Made by a program: the position numbers and the translations under genes. Positions 1 to 9,975 of a DNA stretch of 64,000 nucleotides are shown here, piece by piece (position 1 is the stretch's first letter; every line of letters begins with the position of its first letter). This DNA comes from Anas platyrhynchos (lineage: Eukaryota > Chordata > Aves > Anseriformes > Anatidae). The notes under the pieces were generated by a model. That model did no database searches and was not told the DNA's origin. It saw nothing but the letters and a program-made list of their open reading frames with translations. Location of the stretch: assembly GCF_047663525.1 (NCBI RefSeq), contig NC_092617.1, positions 4,344,501 through 4,408,500 on the forward strand, in the 5' to 3' direction.

Positions 1-323
1 CATGACAACCCCTATCCAAGACCTCTTCCACTATGGGGCCTACCAGGTACTTAGAAAGAGCCGATCTCAGAAACTACATGCACAGCAAGTGCCTTCTGCT
101 GCCCTACCATGGACACTGGCAGATGTGAGCCTAAAGGCACAGATCTCAGCCAGGAGTCAAGGGTGACCTGTCAGCTACTTCAGAAAGAGCTCAACTCACA
201 GGCCATTTAACAGCCATTCGCTTCCTGCTGGACTTAGTGCTTCTGAGGCACCACTGAGCTTATAATACCACACCTACAAAACACCCCCTTTTTGGGCCAG
301 GACCTGCCCAGGTAGAAGTGATG
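1..323 (-). repeat. Left arm of inverted repeat flanking OR1
   Basis: This stretch is the reverse complement of 2275-2937 once a CR1 insertion in the right arm is ignored. The match begins at base 1, so the arm probably continues outside the window. The inner end reaches the OR1 splice acceptor region at about 312-323. The same sequence occurs a third time at about 11850-12100. It contains a short form of block M (about 30-200, reverse orientation). Matched by eye; the outer part looks essentially identical. Confidence 0.9.
310..311 (+). other. Predicted 3' splice site of OR1
   Basis: A CAG ends at 311, 21 nt before the preferred ATG at 333. The pyrimidine tract is weak and interrupted compared with the other receptors. 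An alternative AG is at 314-315. This acceptor lies in the inverted-repeat arm, not in sequence shared with other receptor 5' ends. Confidence 0.4.
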
Positions 324-332
324 AAACAGCAG

Positions 333-1247
333 ATGTCCAACATCAGCTCAGTGAGTGAGTTCCTGCTGCTGGCATTCACAGACACGCACGAGCTGCAGCT
401 CCTGCACTTCGCGCTCTTCCTGGGCATCTACCTGGCTGCCCTCCTGGGCAACGGCCTCATCCTCAGCGCTGTAGCCTGCGACCACCGCCTCCATACCCCC
501 ATGTACTTCTTCCTCCTCAACCTCGCCCTCCTCGACCTGGGATCCATCTCCACCGCTCTGCCCAAGGCTATGGCCAATGCCCTCTGGGACACCAGGGCCA
601 TCTCTTATCAAGGCTGTGCTGCCCAACTCTTTCTCTTTGTTTTCTTGGTTGTAGCAGAGTATTGTCTCCTCACCGTCATGGTCTACGACCGCTACGTTGC
701 CATCTGCAAGCCCCTGCACTACGGGAGCCTCCTGGGCAGCAGAGCTTGTGCCCAGATGGCAGCAGCTGCCTGGGGCAGTGGCTTTCTCACTGCTGTCCTG
801 CACACGGCCAACACATTTTCCCTGCCCCTCTGCCGAGGCAATGCTGTGGACCAGTTCTTCTGTGAGATCCCCCACATCCTCAAGCTCTCCTGCTCAGATG
901 CCTACCTCAGGAAAGTGGGTGCACTTCTTTTTAGTTTGACTTTAACATTTGGTTGTTTTGTTTTCATTGTGTTGTCCTATGTGCAGATCTTCAGGGCAGT
1001 GCTGAGGATACCTTCTGAGCAGGGCCGGCACAAAGCCTTCTCCACGTGCCTCCCTCACCTGGCCGTGGTCTCTCTGTTTGTCACCACTGTCCTGTTTACC
1101 TACCTGAAGCCCCCCTCCATCTCCTCGCCATCCTTGGACATGGTGATGGCAGTTCTATATTCGGTGGTGCCTCCAGTATTGAATCCTCTCATCTACAGTA
1201 TGAGGAACCAGGAGCTCAAGGAAGCCCTGTGGAGATTGATGACTTAA
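333..1247 (+). CDS. Olfactory receptor OR1, OR14-like, intact
   Basis: A 304-residue class II odorant receptor, expected in olfactory cilia coupled to G-olf. The start at 333 (MSNISSVSEF) aligns with its paralogues; an in-frame ATG at 321 would add four residues. N3 is a glycosylation site (N-I-S). TM1 carries the GN pair at 39-40, followed by PMYFFL at 56-61, C95 for the TM3 disulfide, MVYDRYVAIC (116-125; V replaces the usual A), loop-2 cysteines 167, 177 and 187, KAFSTC at 234-239, and NPLIYSMRN at 284-292. The stop TAA follows a short tail. Outer TM3, TM5 and TM6 differ from all other copies in the window. The 5' flank is a repeat arm, not the flank seen in the other receptors, so its promoter may be atypical. 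The family assignment is secure; the ligand is unknown. Confidence 0.95.
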   Translation: MSNISSVSEFLLLAFTDTHELQLLHFALFLGIYLAALLGNGLILSAVACDHRLHTPMYFFLLNLALLDLGSISTALPKAMANALWDTRAISYQGCAAQLFLFVFLVVAEYCLLTVMVYDRYVAICKPLHYGSLLGSRACAQMAAAAWGSGFLTAVLHTANTFSLPLCRGNAVDQFFCEIPHILKLSCSDAYLRKVGALLFSLTLTFGCFVFIVLSYVQIFRAVLRIPSEQGRHKAFSTCLPHLAVVSLFVTTVLFTYLKPPSISSPSLDMVMAVLYSVVPPVLNPLIYSMRNQELKEALWRLMT

Positions 1248-2274
1248 TGTGTTTCAAGAGAAGAAGTGCTCAGACTGCTTCTGCAGATGAGTGTTAATGT
1301 CACTTATTATAGGAACAGCCTATATTCTGTTCCTTTGTGTTTGTGTGTGTGAATTTTATTAATGGATTTCCTTAGTTTTAGTTTAGTTAATGTTACCCAC
1401 TAAAATGATATTGGTCATCCCAATTCCACTTCGGTATGTATTTGTCAAGTCTAGCTCAGCAACTGTACACAAAGAGACCTGTTCTGGCTCTGCAGGGGCA
1501 GTGCCTGTGTGCAGGGGTGCAGAGGAAAAGAGTCCCATCCCAGCAGCACGGCCAGGGAGCACCAGCACTTGGGGCATGCAGAGCGGCTCTCTTGCCACTG
1601 CCGCCCTCTCTTGCTGAGCCCTGCTGGTGGGGTCAGGCCCGGCTGGTCCTGGAGCTTGGTGCCAGTGCTGCTGTGGGGCTGTGCTGGGACTGCAGGCAGG
1701 GACAGGCAGTGGGCACGGCAGTGGCACAGCTGGCCTCCACTGCAGCATTTCCCTCCTAAGGGGGGATCTCCTCCAAGGTGGCCTGAGCAGAGCTCAAGTG
1801 CTTGATCTGGTGTGAGCAGGCAGAGGAGAGCTCTGCAGCCCCAGGGCACACAGCAGCCCCAGCAGAGGAGCCTGGCGAGTGATTCCTTGCAGCCCTGGGG
1901 CAATGGCAGTGACCCCATGAGCTGGGTCTGCCTCCCAGCCTGCCCAGCACAGCCCTGCAGATTGCCCCCATGCCCCGGGCACAACAGCCCCCTCACTCTG
2001 CAGAGCAGCACCACCAGCTGGGGTTGGGGTTCAGGCTGGGGCTGGGAGGGTGCTTCCCCTGAGTGTCTTCTAGGCTGGCTTCAGGCTTCTGGATGTGAGT
2101 GTGATCCTCACTGTGCACAAGGACCTGAGAGGCTGCCAACAGACATGGGGCTGGAACATTGCCTGCAAGGTCCCTCCTGCCCTAGCACCACCCAGGACTG
2201 GCACAGAACTGGCTCCTGAGTGTCAGAGAGGCTGGGAGCCCAGCAGGTGTGCCATGAGCTTGGAGGATCACAAC
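1248..2274. repeat. OR1 downstream region; second half duplicated at 11.3 kb
   Basis: No gene is visible. From about 1690 to 2274 the sequence is a direct copy of about 11275-11850. The part 1248-1690 has no recognised match here. Open frames in this GC-rich stretch have no family signature and no counterpart frame in the second copy. Confidence 0.7.
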
Positions 2275-2937
2275 CAGATCACTTTTTACCCGGGCAGGTC
2301 CTGGCCCAAAAAGGGGGTGTTATGTAGGTCTCTACAGATACCTTAAAGGAGGCTGTAGAGAGGTGGGGGTTGGCCTGTTCTCCCACGTGCCTGGTGACAG
2401 GACAAGGGGGAATGGGCTAAAGTTGCGCCAGGGGAGTTTTAGGTTAGATGTTAGGAAGAGCTTCTTTACTGAAAGGGTTGTGAGGCATTGGAACAGGCTG
2501 CCCAGGGAGGTGGTGGAGTCACCATCCCTGGAAGTCTTCAAAAGATGTTTAGATGTAGAGCTTAGGGATATGGTTTAGTGGGGACTGTTCGTGTTAGGTT
2601 AGAGGTTGGAGTCTATGATCTTGAGGTCTCTTCCAACCTAGAAATTCTGTGATTCTGTGATTCTGTGTGGTATTACAAGTTCAGTGGTGCGTCAGAAACA
2701 CTAAGTCTAGCAGGAAGCGACTGGCTGTTAAATGACCTGTGAGTTGAGCTCTTTCTGAAGTAGCTGACAGGTCACCCTTGACTCCTGGCTGGGATCTGTG
2801 CCTTTAGGCTCACATCTGCCAGTGTCCATGGTAGGGCAGCAGAAGGCACTTGCTGTGCATGTAGTTTCTGAGATCGGCTCTTTCTAAGTACCTGGTAGGC
2901 CCCATAGTGGAAGAGGTCTTGGATAGGGGTTGTCATG
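2275..2937 (+). repeat. Right arm of inverted repeat flanking OR1
   Basis: Reverse complement of 1-323, interrupted by a CR1 element at about 2330-2668. Direct copy of about 11850-12100, which lacks the CR1. Includes a short form of block M at about 2750-2870, with the motif ACAGGTCACCCTTGACTCCT. Confidence 0.9.
2330..2668 (+). mobile_element. CR1 LINE, 3'-end fragment
   Basis: Frame 2363-2578 encodes the C-terminal tail of CR1 ORF2 ([14 protein letters not shown], then [20 protein letters not shown] and the end ALRDMV-like). The element ends at about 2640-2668 in repeated ATTCTGTG units, the CR1 3' hallmark. It is 5'-truncated, as is usual for CR1. The matching site at about 11893 is empty, so this insertion postdates the duplication. 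Confidence 0.93.
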
Positions 2938-3640
2938 TCAGAGGTGTCAGCTTTTGCCTGAAGTCATCCTTTAGGACTGCTTTCAGTTTTCTACACAGAC
3001 GGGACCTCTGCCTCCAAGACGCTTGGGGCAAACTGAACCATGCATGAGGGTTTGGAAAAAGGTACCCTGGGTGCACAGAACGCATTCCGTATCCAAAACT
3101 TGGAGGCAGAAAACAAAATTTTGGGGTGGTAGAAGAGCTGCAGGGTACATTGTGCAGGGTTCACCTACCGCTTTGGGTTATTTTCCATCCTGACTTATGT
3201 GCCGCGTCAGTCTCAAAAAAGGAGTAGCCAACAGATGTTAGGCAGATACTTTGAGATCATGAAAGCCATCAGAAAGCTGCCCCTAGAAAGATGACTGATA
3301 CGGGGAAGTCAGGAGAAGCCTGGCCAGGAGAGATGTGAGATTTGGAGGAGGGCAAAAGAGTTTAGCCAGCAGAAAATAATGATTTATGTGACGTTAGAAC
3401 ATTCAGGCAATGTTGATTCTGCTGTAACACTGACTTAAAATAGTCATGAAAAGCCCTTGCACTATTTTAATCAGTGACATTAATCCCCAAACCTAAATGC
3501 TATTCCACACCCTGACAGGAATCCACTATTCTTATGCGTGACCTCAAAGTATCTCTTGAAGCCAAAACTCTGCCCATAGCCCCTTTCCCTTACCTTTACT
3601 CTCTTGCTCACCCTGATCTGATCAGCTTGTGGGCCTCAAG
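2938..3640. repeat. Intergenic; block X (reverse) from about 3246
   Basis: 2938-3245 has no recognised feature and is missing from the second copy at 12.1 kb. 3246-3640 is block X in reverse orientation, matching 12110-12460 and, more distantly, 25706-26430 and 51690-52420; forward copies lie at 17896-18565 and 42896-43585. Confidence 0.65.
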
Positions 3641-3925
3641 GAGGAGATGGGTGGGAATGCTGTGATGAGCTCAGATCTACCTCAGGATCTTTTGCCCCAG
3701 CAGGAGGAATGTGACTGTGGCAGTGACTGTGAGGTCACTTCTGTCTCTGCACTTGATAGGCCATCAGCAGGAACGTGTCACAGAAAGGGACTCTGAGGTC
3801 ACCTCTGTCTGTAGGAGGCAGGTAAGCCTTGACTTCTCCCTGGGATCTGCACTTTTAGGCTGACATTTGGCAGTGGCCCTGCTAGGCCAGCAGAAGGCAC
3901 CTGTTTGGCATGTTGAGTGTTGGCA
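3640..3925 (+). repeat. Block M copy (AGGTCA-rich)
   Basis: Low-copy block with two GAGGTCAC motifs about 75-80 bp apart (GTGAGGTCACTTCTGTCTCT and a second copy). Further copies are at 12460, 17300(-), 26430, 33060(-), 52420 and 56630. This copy is truncated at about 3915, where block N follows. Confidence 0.75.
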
Positions 3926-4650
3926 TTGCTTCCTTGCAACACAGTGCAGGGGTGCGGAGGTGTCTTAATGAAGTTATTCTAGTAGCATCACACTACCCAC
4001 CACATCCCACAGACCTCAAGAAGAGCCTTAAACCAGACGTGGGGATGCAGGATCTCCCCTTCCATTGTCTGGGGTCAGGCCTTGGCTCTTCTGCATCACC
4101 AAAACCAATCAAGACTTTTCTCAGCACAGTGCTTTGCCTGTCTGTAATCATGGCCTCCAATTATCTGTCCTAACATGTCCCTGGGGAGGCTTTGTTAGTA
4201 ACAGCCCTCAGTGGGGCCCATTAATTTTCCAAGTCACTTCAACTTTTCCTTCTGACTTTACTTTCTCTAGCAGTTGCATCATTCACCTCTCAGTACCTGA
4301 GCATCATAGACTCAGCTCCACAATACACCATGGAACTCATTAAAATGCAGAAATTCCTAACATCTCTTCCATAGTATTCTTCAAGCCTTTGTGCCTTGTG
4401 TAGCTAATTGCAGAGCTTGCATGATGTAGTCAAAGAAGATTTCAAAAAGCACCTAATAAAAAATATTTTATTGTTTTAAAGGCTGATTTTTGCTGCATTT
4501 CAGTTTTGAGCATCATTCTTCTCTTGCTATTTATCCAGGGTGACTTCTTTGGAGACCTCCATAGGGAGGAAAAGCAGAGTCTGGAGGTCTGACACCTCTA
4601 CTGCCAGCAGTGGTGTTTGTCCCTGTAACTGCAGCCCAGCCCAGCACATG
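3926..4650 (+). repeat. Block N copy
   Basis: Shares long stretches with 57120-58160 (same strand) and with 16190-17300, 32030-33060 and 42050-42895 (opposite strand). A diagnostic stretch is the sequence around GGGGAGGCTTTGTTAGTA at about 4180. No conserved open frame; non-coding. Confidence 0.75.
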
Positions 4651-4674
4651 ATACCCTTTCTAAGATAAGTCAGA

Positions 4675-4751
4675 GAAAAAATGAAAAAAATAAATAAATA
4701 AATAAAAATAAAATAAAATAATATAATCAATCAATAAATAAAAAAAATAAA
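4675..4751. repeat. AT-rich (TAAA/TAAAA) microsatellite
   Basis: Impure tetra- and pentanucleotide A/T tract at the junction of blocks N and P. The equivalent positions in other units are 16071-16162 and 31901-32019, where different pentamers have expanded. Confidence 0.9.
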
Positions 4752-4759
4752 GTTGAAAT

Positions 4760-5480
4760 GACCGTTGGATCCTGAGAAATTCAAAATGAATTGTAGCAGA
4801 CAACTGGACATCCATGGTCTCTCTTAGGTCTTGTGAGTGAGTGGAAAACTCAGGACGAAAAGTAAAAAAAAAAATCTTCAAGTGGCTGTACCTGTACCGA
4901 TGAGCTCGGCCTCTTTGGGGAAATTTTTCCCTTCCAGCCATAGAAACCTAAATTGAGTGACGTGAAAAGACCTGCCCAGTAAATGGAGTAGGGCAAAGTC
5001 CTACTTCCTGTGCTATAGATGCAGAAGGCAAAAAGAATTGCATTGTGCCTGACACTACTCTGGGACGCCATCACTAAAGCATGCTCCCAAGCTCTACAAC
5101 TACACCTTGGCTCTCCAGTTAATGAACCAGCTCATGGATGGCAATCAGGGAGTCCCGGTTAGCACGATGCTGCCTCAGGTGCGCCACCATGGTAGCCATT
5201 GGCACCTGCTGTTCTTCAGCCCTCAGCAAACCCTCAACAGAAGGGTCTTGTGGAAGGCCAAGCAAAGTAGACAACTGGTTCATGTCCTTTGTCTCCAAGG
5301 CAGCTCTGCCAAAGCCCCACCCGTAGTGCCCTCTTGGAACTTTGAAGTTCCGTCTCCTGAAGCAGTCTGTGCTGAGAATGCACATAGCCTCTGGGTCAGT
5401 CCCAATGGGGTGCCTTTGCTATTCCTTCCCAATAAGACTCACTTCTGCCTTCCCCTGGCTGGAAGCAGGACCCCTCTAGT
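4760..5480 (+). repeat. Block P copy
   Basis: Matches 15400-15960 and 31250-31850 in the opposite orientation, and a diverged piece at 37317-37512. The shared stretch around 5190-5240 contains CACCATGGTAGCCATTGGCA. Open frames here are broken in the other copies. Confidence 0.75.
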
Positions 5481-5589
5481 CCTGCTCATAGCATTCATTA
5501 CTGTTTCTGGTAGACGGCCCACTGGAAAGCACGTCCTGATATGGAATTCTCATCCCACAAGGAAGGGGAGAAGGCACTGACAGATAAGG

Positions 5590-6080
5590 GATGCGTTTTG
5601 GTGTGGAAGGTGGGGCCCAGCAGAGACAAAGAGTCAAGGCAATGGGCTGGGAGAGGCCAGAAGAAGCAGCCCAAAAGGTGCTGCTGCGTGTGAGGACAAA
5701 TTTGTGCCAGCAGCCTGAGTGGGCAGCAGCTGTGCACAGGCAAGGGGAGGCCAGGAAGCGCATGCCAAGAGCGCTCCTGCCAGCAGAGACAAGGCCGGGG
5801 CCGAGCCCAAGGGCAGAGGCAGGCCCAGGGCAGGGGGCTGCAAGGGCCATGCTGAGCTCCCTGCCCCTGCAGCAGCCACCCTGGCCCTCAGCAGATGTGC
5901 TGGCCAGCACGCACAGGGAGGTGCTGACATGCATCAGAGAGCAGCAAGGAGGGCGCTGGAAAGGGTTGGGGCCAGGCAGGTGGCAGAGCCCCGTGCAGGG
6001 GCTGGTTCGGGGTCCCCTCTGCTGCAGCCACTGCACGAAGTATGGCAGGAGGAGGGCACACAGGCCCTCCTGTTGACCTG
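5590..6080 (+). repeat. Block Q copy (GC-rich)
   Basis: GC-rich block shared with 29990-31110 (reverse), 59800-60590 (forward) and in part 40400-40850 (reverse). Several overlapping frames are open because stop codons are rare at this base composition. None has a recognisable domain. Confidence 0.7.
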
Positions 6081-6111
6081 GTACCTGGCAGTGAAAGGCT
6101 GTGTCTCACAC

Positions 6112-6663
6112 TGTTGTGGTTTAACCCAGCTGCCAGCTAAACACCACACAGCCATTCAGTCACCTTCCTCGCTTCCTCTCTGGGGTGGGGGAGAGAAACA
6201 GGAAAATGAAGCCTGATGGTTGAGATAGAAACAGTTATTAGTACAGAAAAAAAATGATAATAGTACTACTACTAATAATGTGTACGAAACATGATGCACA
6301 ATGCAATTGCTCACCGCCCGCTGACCAATGCCCAGCCTAACCCCGAGCAGTCCGGCCCCCTCCCCCCGGCTAGCCACCCCTATATATTGTTTAGCATGAC
6401 GTCAGATGGTATGGAATATCCCTTTGGCCAGTTTGGGTCACCTGTCCTTGGTCTGTCCCCTCCCAGCTCCTGCTGCACCCCCAGCCTGCCCACTGGCAGG
6501 ACAGAGCGAGAAGCTGAAAAGTCCTTGACTTGGTGTAAGCACTGCTCTGCAACAATTAAAACATCAGTGTGTTATCCACATTATTCTAATCTTAAATCCC
6601 AAACACACCACCCTACCAGTTGCTAGGAGGAAAATTAACTCTATCCTAGCTGAAACCAGGACA
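6112..6663 (-). mobile_element. Solo LTR of avian endogenous retrovirus type
   Basis: In reverse orientation the element starts TGTCCTGGTTTCAGCTAGGA and ends GGGTTAAACCACAACA, so it has TG...CA termini; length 552 bp. It has the CRE/TATA promoter expected of this avian LTR group, and a microsatellite-like TA-rich stretch at 6260-6290. No internal retroviral sequence lies on either side. I could not identify a clear target-site duplication. It sits about 600 bp downstream of OR2, on the same strand. It is absent from the equivalent place in the OR4 unit. Confidence 0.88.
6381..6404 (-). promoter_or_regulatory. LTR promoter core: CRE plus TATA
   Basis: On the minus strand a perfect TGACGTCA (6404-6397) is followed nine bases later by AATATATA (6388-6381). 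This spacing is what a U3 promoter would show. Activity cannot be judged from sequence. Confidence 0.6.
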
Positions 6664-7000
6664 AGTGAGCAGCTCCTTGGGTGTATTCCTGACACCAGCT
6701 TTGCAAGAAGCAGAGATGTGGCAGAGATGCCACTGCAGACACAACAGGACTTTCAGCAAGGTACATGAGACCTAAGAGCTTAGTCAAGTACAAGAGCTCA
6801 GGAGAACAACATAGAAGCCAAAAGAGAGCAGCAGTGAAAAGGCCACATCCTGCTGCTGGCCATGGCCATGGCTCTAGGGAAGCAGCAGCCCCAACCCGAA
6901 GGCAGCAGAGAGGCAGAGCCTAGCGGGCAGTGAGGAGCAGTCTCAAGGTCCACTGGGGCTGCTCCTCTGTGTGGCAGCAGCTCCAGGGGAGATGGGAAGA
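6664..7000 (+). repeat. 3-prime block downstream of OR2
   Basis: Contains the stretch around GCTGCTGGCCATGGCCATGG (6850s), also found at 19970-20230, 29520-29900(-), 55500-55900(-), 60960-61250 and partly 45440-45560. It lies downstream of the receptor every time, so it may belong to the 3' UTR or to the flank. No conserved frame. Confidence 0.7.
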
Positions 7001-7036
7001 AATAGCATCTGAGACCAATGAAGTTCTCGTGGATTC

Positions 7037-7042
7037 TTTATT
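7037..7042 (-). terminator. Candidate poly(A) signal for OR2
   Basis: AATAAA on the minus strand, about 220 bp past the OR2 stop. A homologous TTTATT is present at 61277-61282 downstream of OR8. Confidence 0.45.
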
Positions 7043-7260
7043 CTCCTTATGCAAACAGGAAGCCAAGTTCTGCAGGTATATAGGATGATTGGGTGAAAGC
7101 AAATAAATTAAAAAAAATATAATAGACAGAATGCCATGAACAGAATTCAACCAAAATCACAATTTTAAGAGATAATATTAATAATAATAAAAGAATTGCA
7201 ACCTACTGTACAAAGAGATTGTTCAGATAACCTGTGCATCCATTTAATATTATAGGCACG

Positions 7261-8196
7261 CTATTTATGCACAAGAAGCATGTATCCAATGAGTTTCCAC
7301 AAGGCGTCCTTGAGCTCTTGGTTCCTCATGCTGTAGATGAGGGGGTTCACTGCTGGAGGCACCACCGAGTACAGAAATGACACCACCATGTCCAGGGATG
7401 GGGAAGAGATGGAGGGGGGCTTCAGGTAGGCAACCAAGGCAGTGCTGAGAGTTAGAGAGACCACAGCTAGGTGAGGGAGGCACGTGGAGAAGGCTTTGTG
7501 CCGGCCCTGCTCAGAGGGCATCCTCAGCACAGCCCTGAAGATCTGCACATAAGAAAATGAAATGAAAACAAAACACGCAAATGCTAAACAGAAACTAACT
7601 ACAAGAAGCGCAGCCTCCCTGAGGTAGGCATCTGAGCAGGAGAGCTTGAGGATGTGGGGGATTTCACAGAAGAACTGGTCCAAAATATTGCCTCGGCAGA
7701 GGGGCAGGGAAAATGTATTGGCCGTGTGCAGGACACTGTACAGAAAGCCACTGCCCCAGGCAGCTGCTGCCATCTGGGCACAAGCTCTGCTGCCCAGGAG
7801 GCTCCCGTAGTGCAGGGGCTTGCCGATGGCAACGTAGCGGTCGTAGGCCATGACAGTGAGAAGGGAATACTCTGCTCCAATGAAGAAGACTAAAAAGAAG
7901 ACTTGTGCAACACATCCTTGATAGGAGATGGCCCTGGTGTCCCAGAGGGCATTGGCCATGGCTTTGGGCAGAGTGGTGGAGATGCAGCCCAGGTCGAGGA
8001 GGGCGAGGTTGAGGAGGAAGAAGTACATGGGGGTGTGGAGGCGGTGGTGGCAGGCTACGGCGCTGAGGATGAGGCCGTTGCCCAGGAGGGCAGCCAGGTA
8101 GATGCCCAGGAAGAGCACGAAGTGCAGGAGCTGCAGCTCGCATGTGTCTGTGAATGCCAGCAAGAGGAACTCACTCACAGAGCTGCTGTTGGGCAT
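7261..8196 (-). CDS. Olfactory receptor OR2, OR14-like, intact
   Basis: A 311-residue odorant receptor. The reading frame is open further upstream, but that part crosses the predicted splice acceptor, so the start is the ATG at 8196 (MPNSSSVSEF). Seen: N3 glycosylation site, GN at 39-40, PMYFFL 56-61, C95, MAYDRYVAI 116-124, loop-2 cysteines 167/177/187, KAFSTC 234-239, NPLIYSMRN 284-292. Unusually, the cysteine that follows VAI in nearly all ORs is glycine (VAIGKPLHY). TM3 (VFFLVFFIGAEYS) and TM5 (ALLVVSFCLAFACF) carry private substitutions. It faces OR1 convergently. Block V lies about 1.6 kb upstream. Ligand unknown. Confidence 0.95.
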   Translation of the reverse strand: MPNSSSVSEFLLLAFTDTCELQLLHFVLFLGIYLAALLGNGLILSAVACHHRLHTPMYFFLLNLALLDLGCISTTLPKAMANALWDTRAISYQGCVAQVFFLVFFIGAEYSLLTVMAYDRYVAIGKPLHYGSLLGSRACAQMAAAAWGSGFLYSVLHTANTFSLPLCRGNILDQFFCEIPHILKLSCSDAYLREAALLVVSFCLAFACFVFISFSYVQIFRAVLRMPSEQGRHKAFSTCLPHLAVVSLTLSTALVAYLKPPSISSPSLDMVVSFLYSVVPPAVNPLIYSMRNQELKDALWKLIGYMLLVHK

Positions 8197-8218
8197 TTGC
8201 TGGTTCTGGACATGGACA

Positions 8219-8220
8219 CT
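8219..8220 (-). other. Predicted 3' splice site of OR2
   Basis: On the minus strand a T-rich tract runs into CATTTGGCAG, leaving a 22-nt 5' UTR before the ATG. The (ATTT)n run supplies most of the pyrimidine tract. Confidence 0.6.
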
Positions 8221-8230
8221 GCCAAATGAG

Positions 8231-8253
8231 AAAAATAAATAAATAAATAAATA
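8231..8253. repeat. (AAAT)n microsatellite in OR2 polypyrimidine tract
   Basis: About five AAAT units lie directly upstream of the OR2 acceptor. Length changes here could alter splice-site strength. Confidence 0.9.
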
Positions 8254-8860
8254 GAGAGTGTTACGAGTAATGTCTCTGAGCAAAACTGAGAAAATTCACA
8301 ATTAAAGCCTTACATTCCCTGTTTCCAAGAAGACCTTTGCCTATATCCCTGTCTGGAGCCCTGCTTTGTGCTTGCTGAGTGTCCACTGCAGCTTCCTCTG
8401 CCCAGCAGCTCCCAGTGAGCCTGCTCTGCTCCATTCGAGGTTCCAAGAGGGAAGGTTCCTGGGCAGTGGCTCCCTCTGCTGAGTGAGGGGTGTTTGGCTG
8501 TGTGCCTCTGTGTGTTTTCTGTGTTCAATACCGAGGAGAAAAACTCAGCAGATGGATCGTGCATGTCTGGCCAGAGAGAACAGGGAGCATCCCCTCCTGC
8601 TTCACCCGCCATACACAGCACTCCCTGGCAGAATCAGACACCACCAGCTGCCACGCTGGGCAAGGGAGAGAAGCAGGCATGGGCAGGCAGGGCAGAACCA
8701 AACCAGTGCAGAGGCTGTGGTGTCGGTGAGGTACCGCCTGTCCTCACAGCCCTGTGCCATCAGGCTGGCACAGACAGCAGAGGGACAAGAGCTCTGGAGT
8801 GGAAGAAGAGTTTGGAATATGCTCCTTGTCATATGGTAGGAATTTGGGAGTAAGACCTGT
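8254..8860. other. OR2 upstream region, no recognised feature
   Basis: No gene, domain or clear repeat match found. Contains scattered short open frames on both strands without family signatures. Confidence 0.5.
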
Positions 8861-8938
8861 GTGGAGCCAGGAGCTGGACTCGATGATCCTTGTGGGTCCC
8901 TTCCAACTTGGGATATTCTATGATTTTGTGATTCTGTG
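8861..8938 (+). mobile_element. CR1 3'-terminal fragment
   Basis: Ends with the CR1-type sequence GGGTCCCTTCCAACTTGGGA, then TATTCTATGATTTTGTGATT and a last ATTCTGTG unit. Only about 80 bp remain. Confidence 0.85.
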
Positions 8939-9779
8939 ACTTCTTCCATGGAGGAAGGTGGAGGGGGCCTGCAGCAAATGTGACTAACTGCACAGAGATT
9001 TAGGGTTCAGACACCCCATATTCTCAGCCCCCCATATTATACTAGCCGTGACTGAAGCTCTGAGGGGAAGAGAGGAGAACAGGGACTGCTGCAAGGTGCC
9101 TGCACTGCAGGGGATGGCAGGGAGGGAGCAGCTCCCTCTCACTGCCTGCCCATGTCCCTGCTGCCTGCAGTTGTCCCTGCCAGCAGCTCTTTCTCTGTCC
9201 CCACGGCTCCTCCCGTCAATGCTCGCAGACCCCATTCCACCCGCTGTGTGCCAAGCTCAGCCCTGCAGACAGCTGCCGGGGATGAGGACAACTCTGGGGA
9301 GATCTCCCTGTCTGCAGGTCCTTAATGAATATCTCAGCAAAGCCCTGGTGCAGTGTGTAAGCAGAGAGAACTGAAGGGATACTCTCGGGTTCGTCACTAA
9401 CCTGTTTATGTCTTATTGAAATGCAACAGGAAGCTCCATCACCTGGGCAAACCCAGCCACTCTGTTAATGCAGAGTCTGCCCCGCAATCATAGCAGGATG
9501 AGGCAGGCAGAGAGTGCAAAGTGCCTTCTCTTTGCAGGCAGACCCTGACCTGCTCATCTTCTGTCCAAGGCTGCCCTGCAGCATCTTCTCCTCCACACCG
9601 CACAAGCCACGAGAGGCATCCTGGCAGCTCCTGGCCAGGCAGAGACATTCCGCATACAGAAGCCCCTCCCAGGAGCCTGCCCTGCACTGTCCTGCAGCCA
9701 GAGACTTACCGTGGGCAGAGCTGTGAAGGTTTCTCCTGCTCTGAACTCTCCTTTGCCCACAGCCTCCAGGCTGCCTGGA
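8939..9779. other. OR2 distal upstream region
   Basis: No gene recognised. Moderately GC-rich, with open frames on both strands that have no counterpart at other loci. Confidence 0.45.
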
Positions 9780-9975
9780 ATCCCTTTCTGCCCGGGTGCC
9801 TGCGGTCAGAGCCCCCAGCCCTGCTGCGCTGTGCAGAGGAGCTGCTCCTGGGCACAGCTGTCTCTCTGCACCAGGGCCCTCTTGCCACGAGCTCTCTCTG
9901 TCCCACAAGCCCGGCCCAGCTCAGCAGCACAGCACCAGCCCAAGGCACTGCAATCACCCCTCTGGGGGCTTTGCT
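9780..9975 (+). repeat. Block V copy upstream of OR2
   Basis: Shares CTGCGGTCAGAGCCCCCAGC and GAGGAGCTGCTCCTGGGCAC with 23090-23640, 48140-48700, 37738-38250(-) and weaker copies at 53100-53330(-) and 63160-63260. In each case it lies 5' of a receptor and in the same relative orientation. Candidate promoter or first-exon region. Confidence 0.65.

Noticed and set aside
348..875. Long antisense frame opposite OR1, repeated opposite OR4 (28360-28932), OR5 (38576-39109), OR7 (54319-54891) and parts of the minus-strand ORs, encoding an acidic E/V-rich product
   Set aside because: It is the mirror of the conserved GC-rich TM1-TM4 codons. It recurs because the sense strand is homogenised, also in pseudogenes, and has no independent signature, start context or homologue I recognise.
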